DNA of 64,000 nt from Taeniopygia guttata (lineage: Eukaryota; Chordata; Aves; Passeriformes; Estrildidae), in contig NC_133024.1 in the NCBI RefSeq assembly GCF_048771995.1, positions 90,118,501-90,182,500 on the forward strand, written 5' to 3'. Made by a program: the position numbers and the translations under genes. Positions within the stretch are counted from its first letter, which is position 1; every line of letters starts with the position of its first letter. Of the stretch, positions 19,163-31,685 are shown in pieces. The notes beneath the pieces were generated by a model. That model had not been told where the DNA came from. It saw only the letters and a list, made by a program, of their open reading frames with translations, and did not search any database.

Positions 19163-19654
19163 CATGTCAATGCCACCCATCTCCTGCTATGGGCTGGCCA
19201 TCAGCCCTGCTGCAGCGCGATGTGCCAAGGGCAGCTATCCTGAGTAACCCATCACATGCTTTTTTGGAAACGCATACCTCAGCTAGTGAGCTGCTTAATG
19301 CAGTTAAAATGGGTACTGATTTCATCTAAACACCTGGATTGAGATCAGCCAAGTCTGTTCACCACCTGCAGGAAAAAAAAAAAAAAAAAAAAAAGTTTTT
19401 CTTGCCAAATCCAAAGTGCCTCAGCATTTCTAAATGAGGAGGAACTTGCGGCTGTTTCAAAAGAACATCAGCACTCTCTTTGTGGTTTGGTTACAGATTG
19501 CAGGAAACCTTGGAGGAGCAAACAGGGGAAGGGAGCTCTGATTTTCTCCTTTGGGTTCTGTACCCATAAGAAGACTATCAGCCTTCCCTCAAGGATATGC
19601 AAGTGTCCAGATGGCCTGGCAGTGAAACAAAAGCCACCTTGGAACACCTCTTAC

Positions 19655-19808
19655 ATTTGCTCCATCCCCAGAAGTATTCAAGGCCAGGCTGGATGGGGCT
19701 TTCAGCAACCTGGTCTAATGGAAGGCGTCCCTTCCCATGGCAGGCAGTGTTGTACGAGGTGATCTTTGAAGGCCTCCTCTAACCAAAGCCCTTCTATGAT
19801 TCTATGAT
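19655..19808 (+). mobile_element. CR1 LINE, 3' end fragment (forward)
   Basis: It contains the standard CR1 end: 'ttcaaggccaggctggatgg', then 'caacctggtctaatggaag', then the 'attctatgat' terminal repeats at 19795-19808. It is heavily 5'-truncated. Confidence 0.88.
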
Positions 19809-22779
19809 CTCTGTAGATGCAAGCTCTGTGCATATATTGTTAAAAATAGCAATTGTTGTTAATATTTTATTTATTAAAATATTATTTCTTTACTTCCACC
19901 TTCATGTTTCGTTACCTTTTCCCTCAACTTATATATTAAAATTCTTTTCCCTACCAAAATTCCAGCCAAAAAAACTGGCTACGGAAGAACCAGAAGATGG
20001 CAGAGCACATGCACAGACAGCATCATAGCACTTCAGCTCCTAGTTACAGTTTCAATAATGGATAAGGGGGGTTGACAAGATGTTTAATTTTGCTCTGAAA
20101 TGAGGAATGTCCTCTCATCCCATGTGAAAAATGAAGCAAAATCACTTTGGAATCTGTGCCACTTGGATGAAATTTTTTTTCTCCTCCAACTTTTTCTGGT
20201 AACATCTCCCCATTGCCCTAATATGGAGCTCAAGATAAAAATTAAGGATGGCTCTCAGAGAAAGCTAAGCAGCAGATTTTTCAGGCAAACTCCTGGAACA
20301 CTGATGCAGTCTGAAGTGGACAATGAAGAGATAAGAAAGCACTTGGACTTTACCAAGTTCAGACTTGTTAATGCAGTTTCCTGTTCCTCTGTCTTTCTGC
20401 CTGACTCTCTCCACTGAGGACATGGGGCAGCAGCTCTGCAGCTGTGTCCAGATGCTATAATTTAAATTGTTCCTTTAACTAACCAGTCATTCCTTCTTCA
20501 ACAGACTCGGCAGGAGGGAAGTGCTGACATGACCTCAGCAGCACCAGTGCAAAGACTACACCAACATCTTCCACCCACAGCCCAGACATATTTAACTGGA
20601 TGGTGGAACTGGCTTTTGCCACTAACCTGACTTCCAGGACATAGGAGACATGGATTCTGTGGACTTGTGCAACTGTCACACTGCTGGACTGCTTTTGGAG
20701 ATTGACTTCTGCATTTATGACAGGAAAAAACTCTATCCATATTGAAACAGGATGGCAAAAAATGTTTATTCAAGTTTCAAAGTGCATCTTCAGGATGACT
20801 CAAGTTAAAATGAAATTTTCTCTCTTACCCAACACACAGCCCTAGGCTTCCCTGCATGCTGTTTTAAAGGTCTATTTAATTTATGTTTATCTCTTTATTC
20901 CTCACTGCTGGCTATGGCCAGAGCTCTGGAGAAAGAGTTTGGTACTCTGTCCTGTCTGTGCAGACCTAAAGAGCATGAGACAGAGCACTGATGATGTGTG
21001 TCTGGCTATGTGTCTAGAATGAGGATTGCAGTTCTCTGTGCAATTAAGCAGCTGTGGTAAGTGTCCCTGCATACAGAATTTGTTCTTATCTGGTACTGAA
21101 TGTCTGAGGAGGTTGATGATGGTGTTTCATGCCTGGCACTGCAAACTGGGAGGTGAGGAAGGAGTTCAGATGACTAATTCCTCTGAATGCATGTTGAGTT
21201 AAAGACAACAATCAAAGCCCATCAGAGGTGTCTGTGCCCTCTGTAACTGATTATGATTAAACCAGGAGTGCTGCAGAACTGAGACAAGGGGTCATGGAGG
21301 GGCTGGGTGGGAGGAGAGATGGATGGCAATGAGAGAATGGGTCAGCAAGTGCCAGCCCTGTTATGGCCTCCTTGTAGTCCCTGGGACACATCCGAGCATG
21401 GCCCACTGTTCCATGTATCAGGCTGGCTCTCTCTATAGTTTAGGGCTGAACTATAATCAGAGGTTTCAAAGGAGGTCCTGTGGGAATTCAAACAGGGGTA
21501 TATCCTTTGGAGCAGTGACGTCAGGGAGCGATGTATGCAGCCATCAGGGGTTGAGCTTCTATTCATGGCTTGAACACCATTATCTACAATGCACTGTCAC
21601 TCCTGAATCAAATTTATTTAGCAGCCTGAAGTTTAGGATGTGTCAGAGAAGAGTGGCAGGGAAATAATACAAAGGGGACAGACTCTAGAGTGGGTTTTTT
21701 GAGTATTTATAGGGAAACCAGATAGTGATCATTGCAGAACAAAGCTGACTGCTCTATTCCTTTCAAACTGATCAACAAATTCCATTATAAAAATCATCCC
21801 CAAATGGTGACTTTCACACTTGAAAACTGGAAATGGTGAAGGCAGGGAATGAGAAAAATATTGCATATTTTAAGCCACAATCCAATTTGTAACATCTTTC
21901 TTCTCTCTTCCAAAATATATACTGACACACCTTTTGAAGTACAACACAGAGTCCTTTTTCTGTAGGGGCTCAAATACCGCAATACCTGCTTCACAATTTT
22001 TTCCATGCCACTGAACTGGCTGCAAAACAAATAATTTTTTCTCTGGATTGAAATAAGGCAGACAGAGGATATCAGGTTCAGATAATAAGAGAGTTAAGCT
22101 TTTATTAGTCTTGAAATATTAGTTACCCTTGCAGATTTAATTTTTTTTCAGATTTGAATGATTTAAATAATACTTCATATAAATAATACATATAACAATA
22201 TTGTAATTTCTAGGGTGTGCAATGCATTCACTTTATGATAGCCAAAACCATTATATCAATAATGCTTGTGAAGAAATATTTCAGAAAGAAAGCAAGAAGC
22301 TATCAGAACAGCAGTGGTTTTGGTGACAGCAAGCAAGCCTTTCTAATTCAAGGAACTTAATCTAACAACTCATTTCACTCATCGACATGCACAGTTAATT
22401 ACACTCTTCTGGATCCATGAGCGATTTTTGCATTTTCTAGGGTTTTTTTTCTGTATACATGTTCTCAAAGCCACTGACAATTCAAATTAATTAATCAGAA
22501 TATGTTGTAGTTGACACGGTCACAATACAAAGCAACACTCCATTTTCAGAAGGCTTCAAACCCAAGTTTTATTTTAGCATGCATGCTTTTAATACATTCC
22601 TACAAGACTCATAAGGTTACACTTTACTCACTGGTCAGGAAGGACAAACAAAATGCTTATTGGAGCAGGGAGTTGCAAGTGTCTCTTATTTATCCTTCTT
22701 TCTTTCTTATGTCAATGGCCTAGGTAGAGAATTTTTTTCAGGGGTAAACAAATATCCTCTTATCAAACTTCTCTCTGGC

Positions 22780-25700
22780 TCACAGAAGTCACTGTAAAAC
22801 CTATTCCACAAGAATATATCTAGCAAAATCTTCTGGAAGACATGGTGGGACAACATCCTCAGAAAATGTTATAGGTTTCTCCAATTTGAGAAAGACTGTG
22901 CTGCTGCTGAAAGTTTCTGTATCCAATTCAGCATGGCCATATATTTTTTCCACTCTGTGCATTGGGTCTTACCTTTCCTTGTCTACCATCCCTGTGTCAG
23001 ATAATGAAAGCAGTTGCTAATAAGACAATACCAACAAGTCTAAGGCATCTCAATAATAGAAAGGACCAAAGTTCCTTGTACTCTATGTAGGTAATGCGCT
23101 GTACAAATGAAATTGACCTGTCATGTATCCTGAGGCTATAGCAAATCACACCCATTTTGGAGAGGTTTTAGAGAGCTGACAAAATGCCAAGCAAGTAGAA
23201 AATCAGAACTTTTCAATTAGAATAACGCTTTCAATGAAAACTTTGATAAAGCTTTTTTGGTTTCATTACAGCATTGCTATGGCGCTCATTATAGACAAAC
23301 CTCAACACAAGAAGAATTTTGCCTCATTTGTAGAGCAATATAGTCAGACTCAAATAGAAAAGATATATTTTTTGTCTTTTAAAAATTCAACATTCTATAT
23401 ATAAGAATCTACAAATTCACATATATATTTGTCTTCCTCAATTTGTGTGAAGTCTCTGGGAATTAAATGGTCAGGCAATTGGAGTTGAGGCAACTACAAT
23501 TTTTGCTTTACTCTGGTAGGTTGAGTACAACTTTTATGACTCAGAACACCATTTTTCAGTGCCTAGAATTTGTGATAAACTACTTTTTAATAAACAAATA
23601 TAGTAAATAATATAATTGAGGTTTCAAGTTTGGAACAGTCCCAGAATAATATCATCATGCTGTCGAAACAGTTATTGCTAATATCTGAATGAGGTCTCTG
23701 GAATTCTTCAGTGTTTGGCCAACACAGGAAATTGCATAAAGTTGTAATATTACACCAATTTAACTACATCAGCTCAGCCTTACCTGCCCACATAATTTCC
23801 TAGTTTATATTTGGCTTCTAACATATATAAAATAGACTAGTTCAAGACAAGCTTAAAGAAACTGTCTATTCTGTAAATTTGGCCATGTATTTCACTGTTA
23901 GTCAAGAGACAAAATGAGGCAGTGAGGAACAAAAAGAGGGTAAGAAAATCTCTGCTAAATTCACTGTCTCGCATATGGAGACTAAAACGTGGGACAGTTT
24001 CTTATTTTTGTAGTAAAGGGCAAAATGAGGAACACTTAACAACAATCCCACATCTGCAACCCACATCTTCCCTAGGCTGCCCCTCTAAGCACTTCTTGAT
24101 GCCTGAAATGGAGACACAAGATCATTCAGGGCTGGAGACCTGTGCAGAAGCAGAGTACTCAGGAGAGAGGAATAAGCCACCCAAAATTCTGCCACCAGGG
24201 AAGCCTGGCCCTCTTGGGCCCGGGGCTAGACGAGCACAGTGAGGAGCAAAGGGCTGCCAGTCCAGGCTCCTTGCCTGCTGTGGGACATGTTGTGGGAATG
24301 CCAGCCTCCCTGGTGACCTCCAACTGTCTGCTGAAGGCCTCAGTGGATTCCTCATTTTCAGGATGGGCATCTGGATTTGCTGCGATTCCTGTGACTTTAT
24401 GCCATCTAGTTTATGATTTCTGAGCCTTATGTGGGAACTGGGCTGCAAAGGCATAATCAAAATGCTTGTGTGGGTGGTACGGGGACTTCGAAGAATGTAT
24501 GGCCTGCTGACAACAAAGAGCCCCTGTCCATAACACTGAACACACTCTGTGACTGCTCAGCTGGTGTTAGCAGCTTCCACTTGAGCTCAGAAACACCTGA
24601 TTTAAGCCAATATATAGGAAATGGAGGACTGTGGTCTTCCATCTCTGTGGGGGATGGTGCCTGTGCTGTCCCTGAGGTACCAAGCTGAGTGACATGCAAA
24701 GAACCTTGTAGAGCAGAGGGTTGCTGTTGGAAGCAATGTTTGTCACTGAAGTGCCACTCAGCAGAGCTTGTTTGACAGAGCCCTCGGTATAAAGAATAGT
24801 TTTATGGTCAGGAAAGTACATCTAGTTTCCATTGCATCTTGAGTTGGTTTTCACCATAATTATTCAAACCTGCTGGAACACCGATTTTTCAGTTAAAAGC
24901 AGCCTTTAGAGTTACAGATAGATACCTACAGTGGAGGAAAATGGTTTGCAGGGAAGCAGGTCGTTTTCAGGGAATCAACCCTTCTTGAGAACAAGAGAAA
25001 ACTTGCTTAAGATGAATTTCAAAGAAAACTCCTCAACAGTAGCCTTTTATAATCTAATTAGATATGCAGGTGTCCTTGTCAGGTTTGGCTATGCTAGATT
25101 TTTCAAGGTATTAACAAAAGCTTTGCATGTGTAAAAAGATTGGAATATCTGAAAAAATAAAATAATTTTCATTTCTTTTAAAACTTACCCATTTTGAGCA
25201 AGTAGGCAAGTGGGTTCAGCATTTCAAAGTATTTGAAAGTTACACATCTTCCATTATTGGTATACATCATTGGTAATTATTGTTCTGTACCTGCTGTTAA
25301 TAAATTTTTTAATTGGAAAATGAAGAATTCTGTGTTTGGAATCATGAGCTCATTATAGTAATTTGGCATTAAATTATAGAGGGCATTGTAAAATATATCA
25401 GACACGGAAGAATAGACTAAGACTAGTAATTGTAAATGTTCAATTTCAATAAAAGCAAAACTGATGGAATTCAGTGTCAGTAGTAATTAATGTATTTAGA
25501 TTGCCACATGAAAACTGCAGAAAACCTGCTGTTAGAAGAAAAGAGAAAGGCAGATTGTATTCCTTTCAGATGGAACAGGTGGTATTTGAGGAGAAACAAG
25601 TGAAATATAACTCAGTCACATGATGTTACTACTACTGAAATGATGAGTCTTTGTGAACAGTATACTGTAAAGGGAAAAATTTCTTGGATTTCTACTTATT

Positions 25701-26314
25701 TGGATATGTAGATCCTACTTATTTGGATCAGCATGTCCCAGAGGCCTTGAAACTAGACACCAACTTTTATCAATCAAAATCTAACCTGTTGCTTTCTAAC
25801 AAAATGCTCCATAACATGAAAGGCCTGTTTCAATCTTTGGGAGAAGAGGAATCCTAGCCCTGTTCTAATCACCAGTTTCTAACATGGTTTTCCCCCTGCT
25901 GGGACATGGATTTTGCAGCTCCCCAGGAGAACACACCCAAATGCACAGGATACTTTCTTGAGCTATTTTTGCTGCTGTACATCCCTCACAGCTGCATAAT
26001 TTTATGTTCTTTAAATTATGTCCTCTGGCTAAGGTCTTACTAAATTTGTTATCAACAGCTCAAATAAGTAATGTGAAAGGCCTGAACAATTAACAGTATT
26101 CTTTATGCTACAGTGGCACTGCAACACAGCAGCACTTCCTAAATGTGAAAGTGTCCCACAGAATGAACTATAAATGCGCTTTGTACCTACAGAAACACAG
26201 GTTTTGTCATTGCCCAGGGCATAGCCAGCAGCACAGGAACATATGATTCCTTCATCTTCAGTTTTTCAGAACTGCTCACAGTTTCTCAAGTTGACCTTGA
26301 ATCACTTGGTATGA
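22780..26314 (-). pseudogene. Decayed factor X-like body (psi-F10): relics of exons 5 and 8
   Basis: Two relic exons lie in the order and spacing of the intact copies. At 26187-26314 an EGF2 exon reads NCEQF, a stop where Cys is expected, then ICSCAAGYALGNDKTCVSVG. Its donor (GTACAAAG) sits where F10-A has GTACGAAG, its first bases TCATACCAA are kept, and its acceptor AG is lost. At about 22780-22991 the start of the protease exon 8 remains: CAG acceptor, VDKER, a stop, PMHRVEKI, LDTETF, LKLEKPITFSEDVVPPCLPE, then decay. The factor X counterparts are [38 protein letters not shown]. The spacing from exon 5 to exon 8 is 3.2 kb here and 3.6 kb in F10-A. EGF1, activation-peptide and exon 7 relics were not found. 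The exon at 28774-28849 sits where its exon 1 should be. Confidence 0.85.
22992..26186. other. Interior of the decayed factor X-like body
   Basis: Relics of exons 6 and 7 would be expected here from the spacing in F10-A. None is visible by eye. A stretch near 25885-25930 weakly resembles the end of exon 6 but was not accepted. The segment is AT-rich and has no clear repeat. Confidence 0.4.
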
Positions 26315-28400
26315 TTGCAAAGGAGACAAATGTATAGGCAGGTTATGGGTTCATGGTGACTTCATAAAAGCACAAGCAGCTTGCAAAAGCTGGCTTGCAA
26401 ACATTAATCAAACACCCCACCACTTTAGGAAATCCAGTACATTTCCTGCAAAAGGCTTTAATAATAACAATAGTTGTATTATTATTTAAAAAATGGGAAG
26501 ATGTCAGCATTAGGTAGAACACTAGTATTCTACATCTTACACTGTAACTAACAGCTCTCAGAGGGCAATTCAAGGAGTAAACTGTACTTGCCAGAACAGC
26601 CATTGTACTAAGGCAAAGATGAACATGGGTGTACATAAGAGGCAAAAAATATCAACAACTAAAGCATCCGTAACAAATGAGTCATTGGACTCTTGGTAGA
26701 TCCTTGCAATATTCCTTTTCCATCTGCATATGGCTCATGCTCCCTTAGCTCAGTCCTGGTATTGCAAGATCGCAGGCAGAGTGAGAGAGCTCTTCCTGGC
26801 TCTGACAGTGCAAGAGCAAGTAAACTGCTCCTAAAGATGTTGTCTAACCTGTTCCTACAGATTCATAATGAGATTGCTCAGCTCACCCACACAGCTTAAC
26901 GCACTTCTTAATTAGCTTCATAATGTCTAAAAACATCTAATCTGAGTAGCCCTTAGAGTGATGGGATCCCATTACTTCTTATCCTAGCTGTTCATCCTCA
27001 TGAAAGCAAAGAAGTCTTGCTTTTATTACATATTTTACAAATCTCTGTTGTTGTATGTTGTGGGACCAAAGGTGAAATTTTGGTTTTGTGTTTACAAAAT
27101 TGCCTTCTATTTATATTGGACCAGTGTTTCAGTTTCTCAAGACTGCCTGAATGCTCATCTCAATTTATGGCAGTTCTTCCAGTCTGGAATGAGGAAAACA
27201 AGCAGTGAGAAAACACTCTTTTGTCTTGTTTGTTACTGTTGAAAAGAGCAGTGTCAGAGGTCTTCAGAGATCTTCAGAGGTGTGGATATTTGCACTCCAT
27301 ATAATCTTTCAATCAAGTAGAACAGTTCCTTGACCAGGCAAACACCAAACTTACAGATGTTTCTGTTGCAATAAAAGTGTCAGACAAAATTACATAAGGA
27401 GCCTCTCTTGAAGGAGAGATCTGAGGTTTATTCCACCTTTTGCAGCCACACAGCCTATCATCCCGTCTTTGGGGAAAATTGATGGGATTTTTCCCCTGGA
27501 GAAATTTGATGTGATTGTTTTCCTGAGTAGTACAGCTCAGCAGTTTCTTTCCTCCTTGTTGGGTGCAAGTTATCTGGTACCTTAAGGTAGTAAGACTTTC
27601 TTCTCCATTGGGCATAGACTAACATTCACGGTCTTTCTTGGATTATTCAAATATTTAGCTCAGCTCTTCATTTTCATATCACATTTATCTTATTGTATTT
27701 ACTTCTCAGCTTTTCTGGTTTTATGTTAGGATATTTACAATTCTTTTATACAGAGCTAGGCACTTCAACACTTGCTTTTGGAGGTCAGGTCACAAAAGAT
27801 CTCACAGTTTTAATCAATTGTCCTATACATTCCTGACCTTGGGATAGTTTTGACATATGCCTTAAACACTTTAGGGGTTTGTGGAGATTTTAGAAGTAGC
27901 CTCCCTTTAAAAAATACATTAATTTTATTCTCTCGCTCTTTTACAGTGCTCTTCATTAATGAGCACTGTAATTTTTACAATTACTTTTATTAAAGTTACA
28001 TTCCATCCTTGTTTTGTCAGCAACTTCTAGTCTACATTTTAACATTAAATGCACATAAGTACACTAAAAAATTGCTTTTGGCATGTTTATATGAGACCTT
28101 CCTTGAAACATTCTGAAGTCTTTCAGGGCACCCTGTGTCCCACTAAGTACCTCTCCCTTCTCATTTCTGATCCACCTCTAACTCAAAGCTCTTGTAATGG
28201 TGATGACTCAGATGTTTGTTCAGTTGTCTCCAATCAGAGACAACAGCAAAATCAAAACATAAGGCATGCATCATGTCCACAATATGATTCATAAACTTAC
28301 TCTGTAGAGAAGGTCTTGGGGTCCAACCTGAAGGGAAGGTGGGATGATTTATCGAGTGAAGATGTGATGATTTTGTGGAGATGCACAAAACAAAGTAGAT
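26315..28400. other. Segment 5' of the EGF2 relic
   Basis: An EGF1 relic is expected near 27 kb by comparison with F10-A but was not seen. No gene or mobile element is recognised. Clear similarity to the neighbouring unit begins at about 28.4 kb. Confidence 0.4.
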
Positions 28401-28773
28401 GATGGGGTAAGGATCTCATTCCCCTCTATACTGTTAAACATTGTGGGGTTCATTATGTCCCTCAGTGGCTTACCAAGAGTTAGCAAAGACTATTTAATTA
28501 TCGCATTTCTTGAGAACATGAAGAATAGCCCATTAATAGTGCAGAGTTTCAAAAAATGCTACATATCAATATGCTGACCCCATAATTTACACCCCATGTG
28601 CCTCAGCTCTGGATATCATTACACTGCAGCTGGCAAAGGGAAGGAAGGTGGGTGAGACAGCAAAGCCACCAGCTGTTCACTCATGTCCCCTGCCCCACAA
28701 AGCAAGAATGTTGACAACTGCCTGTGTGGCTTAGGCAAAGCAGCACAAGGCCAAGTTAAAGCAAACACTCTAC

Positions 28774-28849
28774 CTGTCTGCCCCATCTGAAGGAAAAGGA
28801 GGACAACGGGAAGAAGCCACATTGTCCCACGATGACCTGCCGTGCCCAT
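28774..28849 (-). other. Exon 1' copy a: orphan PROZ-type signal-peptide exon
   Basis: It encodes MGTAGHRGT followed by [16 protein letters not shown] and a phase-1 donor GTAGAG. The first ATG has A at -3 and G at +4. It is nearly identical to exon 1' of F10-A at 38056-38131 and is a diverged homologue of PROZ exon 1. Downstream on the minus strand its own body (psi-F10) is decayed. It could be silent, or it could splice in frame to PROZ exon 2 at 14970 as a distal alternative first exon. The reading frame and donor are intact, so it may still be used. Confidence 0.7.
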
Positions 28850-31685
28850 CCTCCGAGCTCACTGCGCATCCACCGCTGCTGGCTCCACAGGGCTCTGGGA
28901 CAGCTGCTAAATGAGAAACACCACAGTGCAAAGGCCATTCACGCATGAGAAAACAAAACCTCTGAGAGCAAAGTCTGCACTCAGTGTCACCATGGCACAG
29001 TGTTTAGACACAAAAAATGTGAGTGTGCTGCAGCAACGCCACACTGATAGCTTTGCGTTGGCAGAGCACCTCTAAGAGGCTTTCCTCCAGAAATTTTGAC
29101 AAAGCCTCTCTAAAGCAGCTGGACTACGCAGGCAGCAAGGAGCTAGAGTAGTGATGTGGCTCTTGCAGAACAACCAGAACCAGGACTTGGTGCCTCCTGT
29201 ATGCAGGGCTGAAGCAGGAAGGCACCCCAGAAGTGAGGAGTGAATCACGGCACCAGGTTTGCAGATCTTGGTGAGCACATTTGAAAGTTGTTACGCACCA
29301 GCTCCATCATAAGCACACTTGGACAGAGAACTTTTCCAAAGATTTATCAATTTCCATCCTAGTATGAATGTTGGGAGGTTATAGATTTTATGAGCTGTTT
29401 CCTTTTGTTCAATCCACTCCAAGGGGACAGCTCTTGACAGGTCATTGTGGTCTGGGAATCAGACTGTGGAAGACAATCCTGCCAGCTGAGTCACCAGTGC
29501 CAGGGAGCAGTACACAGGAAGCTTGTTCTTACCATGCTAGTGCAGGCACAAAGGCATGATCCTAAAAGTGACACTCTCCTGGTGCTGCTCACCTGGAAAC
29601 ACAGAAAACAGGAGCTGGAGAGAACTAAAGGGTCACCCAGCCCAACCTACTGAGCCAAGAGGGGATCAAATTGACCTCTATTATATTTTTGGCACGCTGG
29701 CCAAGGCTCCAGGGAAGAAGCTACCAGGGAAGTTGCTTCCTGTTGGACACTGAGCCTGCTGCAGTGTGTTTTCCTTCCATACTGTAGGATGCCATAACAA
29801 AGGGCAGCTTATCCACATCTGCAGCCCCCATCATGCTGTACACCTGACATCTCCTTACATCTCCTACTCTGGAAGACAACCAGCATCAGTGCCCTCCTGG
29901 GAAAATCTACTGCAGGCCTTCTCTAGTCACAGGGCTTACTTGCCATCCTTCTCTTCTTCCCTTAAGTCTCAGGGCTGGCTTTTCCTTGAAGGCAGAAGAA
30001 GCCTGAGCACTAGAGGGTAACTTTGAGCCTCTCTGTCCACCATCCTTGGTACACGCCAGCTTTTGCCTAAGCCAGCTGTGTGTGCTTGCCAGGAGGAATT
30101 CCGGTATCGCAAAATCCACCAGTTTACTCAGCAGCTGTGTGCTCTGTCCCTTTCCTGGATTTTGCAATCTGTTCAAATCTGCTATGTGAAATCACTCCCA
30201 AATCATTTGTCAACATTAAAAAAGAATGTGCTCTAATTCTCCCTTTTGCTGCAGACCCTGGGGTTGCTTATGACCTTTGATGGGAGGTCCAGAGGTAAGC
30301 AGATGTTTCACTCATGTCCTCTCAGCAGGGCACAGAAAGAGCAATGGACATAAAGTGATGCCTTCAGTTACCTCAACACCTTTACAGCCCACTCTGTGTT
30401 TTGCTTCAGCCCTCAAGCTCCACTTAATTAGAAGAAAGCACTTAGCAAGAGTATGTAAGTAGGATTTGGGTAGGACCCAGGCCTGAGGCTTTTCTTTGAA
30501 GAGGGTTCTTTCACCTTGATTGAGCACAAAGCACAGTACCCATGGGACAAAGGATTTGAACAGGAGTCCAGTGGACAGAAGAACTCAGGGAACAAACACT
30601 GCTGAGCAAACATTGAAGTAAGCCCACCGAGGAGTTGTACAGGTGAAGACCATCAAGCTGGGATAACTGACCTGCCCACTCACTTTCCTGCCCACAACTA
30701 GTGCTGACTGCAGCAATGCTTGCTGTTTCCAGAGCTGTGTTTTGAGTTTTTCAGTCTGCTTTGCTCACAGCACCTGCTATGTGAAATGAGCCAGTACCAG
30801 CTCAAAGCCCAAGAGAGACGGAGCAGGTGCCTAAGGAAGTTCAGTGTTCCAGAGCACAGGGGAACATAAGAGATTGGAGAAGCTTTGCAAAAGCTCTCCT
30901 GGGGTAGAGCACAGGACGGTTAGAGGCATGTTGGTGTTGGTCTTATTAAAATGACAATAAACAAGAATAAAAAAAGAAAGAACGGTTTATTTCAAATGCT
31001 GGCATACATCAATATTGCACTTAATAGGAACACCTATAGCAATACATATATATGCAAGGAGCATTTCAATCTTCAACCATACAAAATCCAGAACGATATA
31101 GAAAACAGTGAATGTGCACATATATTTTTTCTGATGAGCAATGTGTACAAATTAAACTAGAGTGAAGTACAAACCTTTTAAGGCAAAATGTCTTTTTAAT
31201 TTGACATGCAAGATCTCCTGCATTCTTAATCTTCTGGACAAATCTTAAGGTAGAAGCTAAACAACTCCAGCATGGACAAACTCCCTGCTGAGCCAGATGG
31301 TTGCAATATGAGGATTAATTGACTCCTGTCCTTCCTGCTTTCATCATGACTAGTGACTGTTCAGAACATGTTTAGGAGCCTCTGGTAGGAGCACTCAAAG
31401 CAACAGATAGGAACCAAAATGGACATTGATAAATAATTCCAAAAAGCCAAAGACCCCACTCAGCAGCCTTTTTGCTTGGGGAAATTCCCTCATTCAACCA
31501 GTTCCAAACACCTTCACAGTCCTCAGATGTGTGCTTTAAAGCCAGGAATAATACAAATGGAAGCAGAATATAACTTTAAGGAACCAGATCTCAAAACAAA
31601 CTTAGCAGATGTGCAGGAAAAAAAGCTTCCATTTCTTATCCTGCACCTTGGCAGCTAACAAGAAGGATCAAGGGACACATCACCA
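28850..31685. other. Between exon 1' copy a and the F10-A stop
   Basis: This is about 2.8 kb of non-coding DNA, nearly identical to 38132-42977 of unit B once two LTR insertions there are removed. Its right end should be the F10-A 3' UTR and its left end the 5' flank of exon 1'. By homology it may carry a copy of the PROZ promoter. No coding exon is seen. Confidence 0.6.
30986..30991 (-). terminator. Candidate F10-A polyadenylation signal
   Basis: A minus-strand AATAAA lies about 700 bases past the F10-A stop. A matching AATAAA lies at 42212-42217 in the F10-B copy. Conservation between the copies supports a shared 3' UTR end. Confidence 0.5.

Larger units (their letters stand above)
16580..22779. 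other. 5' flank of PROZ; no confident gene
   Basis: This 6.2 kb lies between PROZ exon 1 and the decayed factor X-like exon 8. The PROZ promoter should lie in its first few hundred bases, but no defining element is recognised. It holds a CR1 tail (19655-19808), a 22-base A run (19373-19394), a short tandem repeat near 19100, and a T run at 18410-18424. The open frames here lack conserved residues or exon signals. Confidence 0.5.

Noticed and set aside
24122-24460. Open frames on both strands in a GC-richer island
   Set aside because: Overlapping frames in all directions with low-complexity composition suggest base composition rather than a gene.
25885-25930. Possible activation-peptide exon relic of the decayed factor X body
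   Set aside because: Only short scattered matches to the exon 6 end were seen. No IVGG or CPWQ equivalent could be read.
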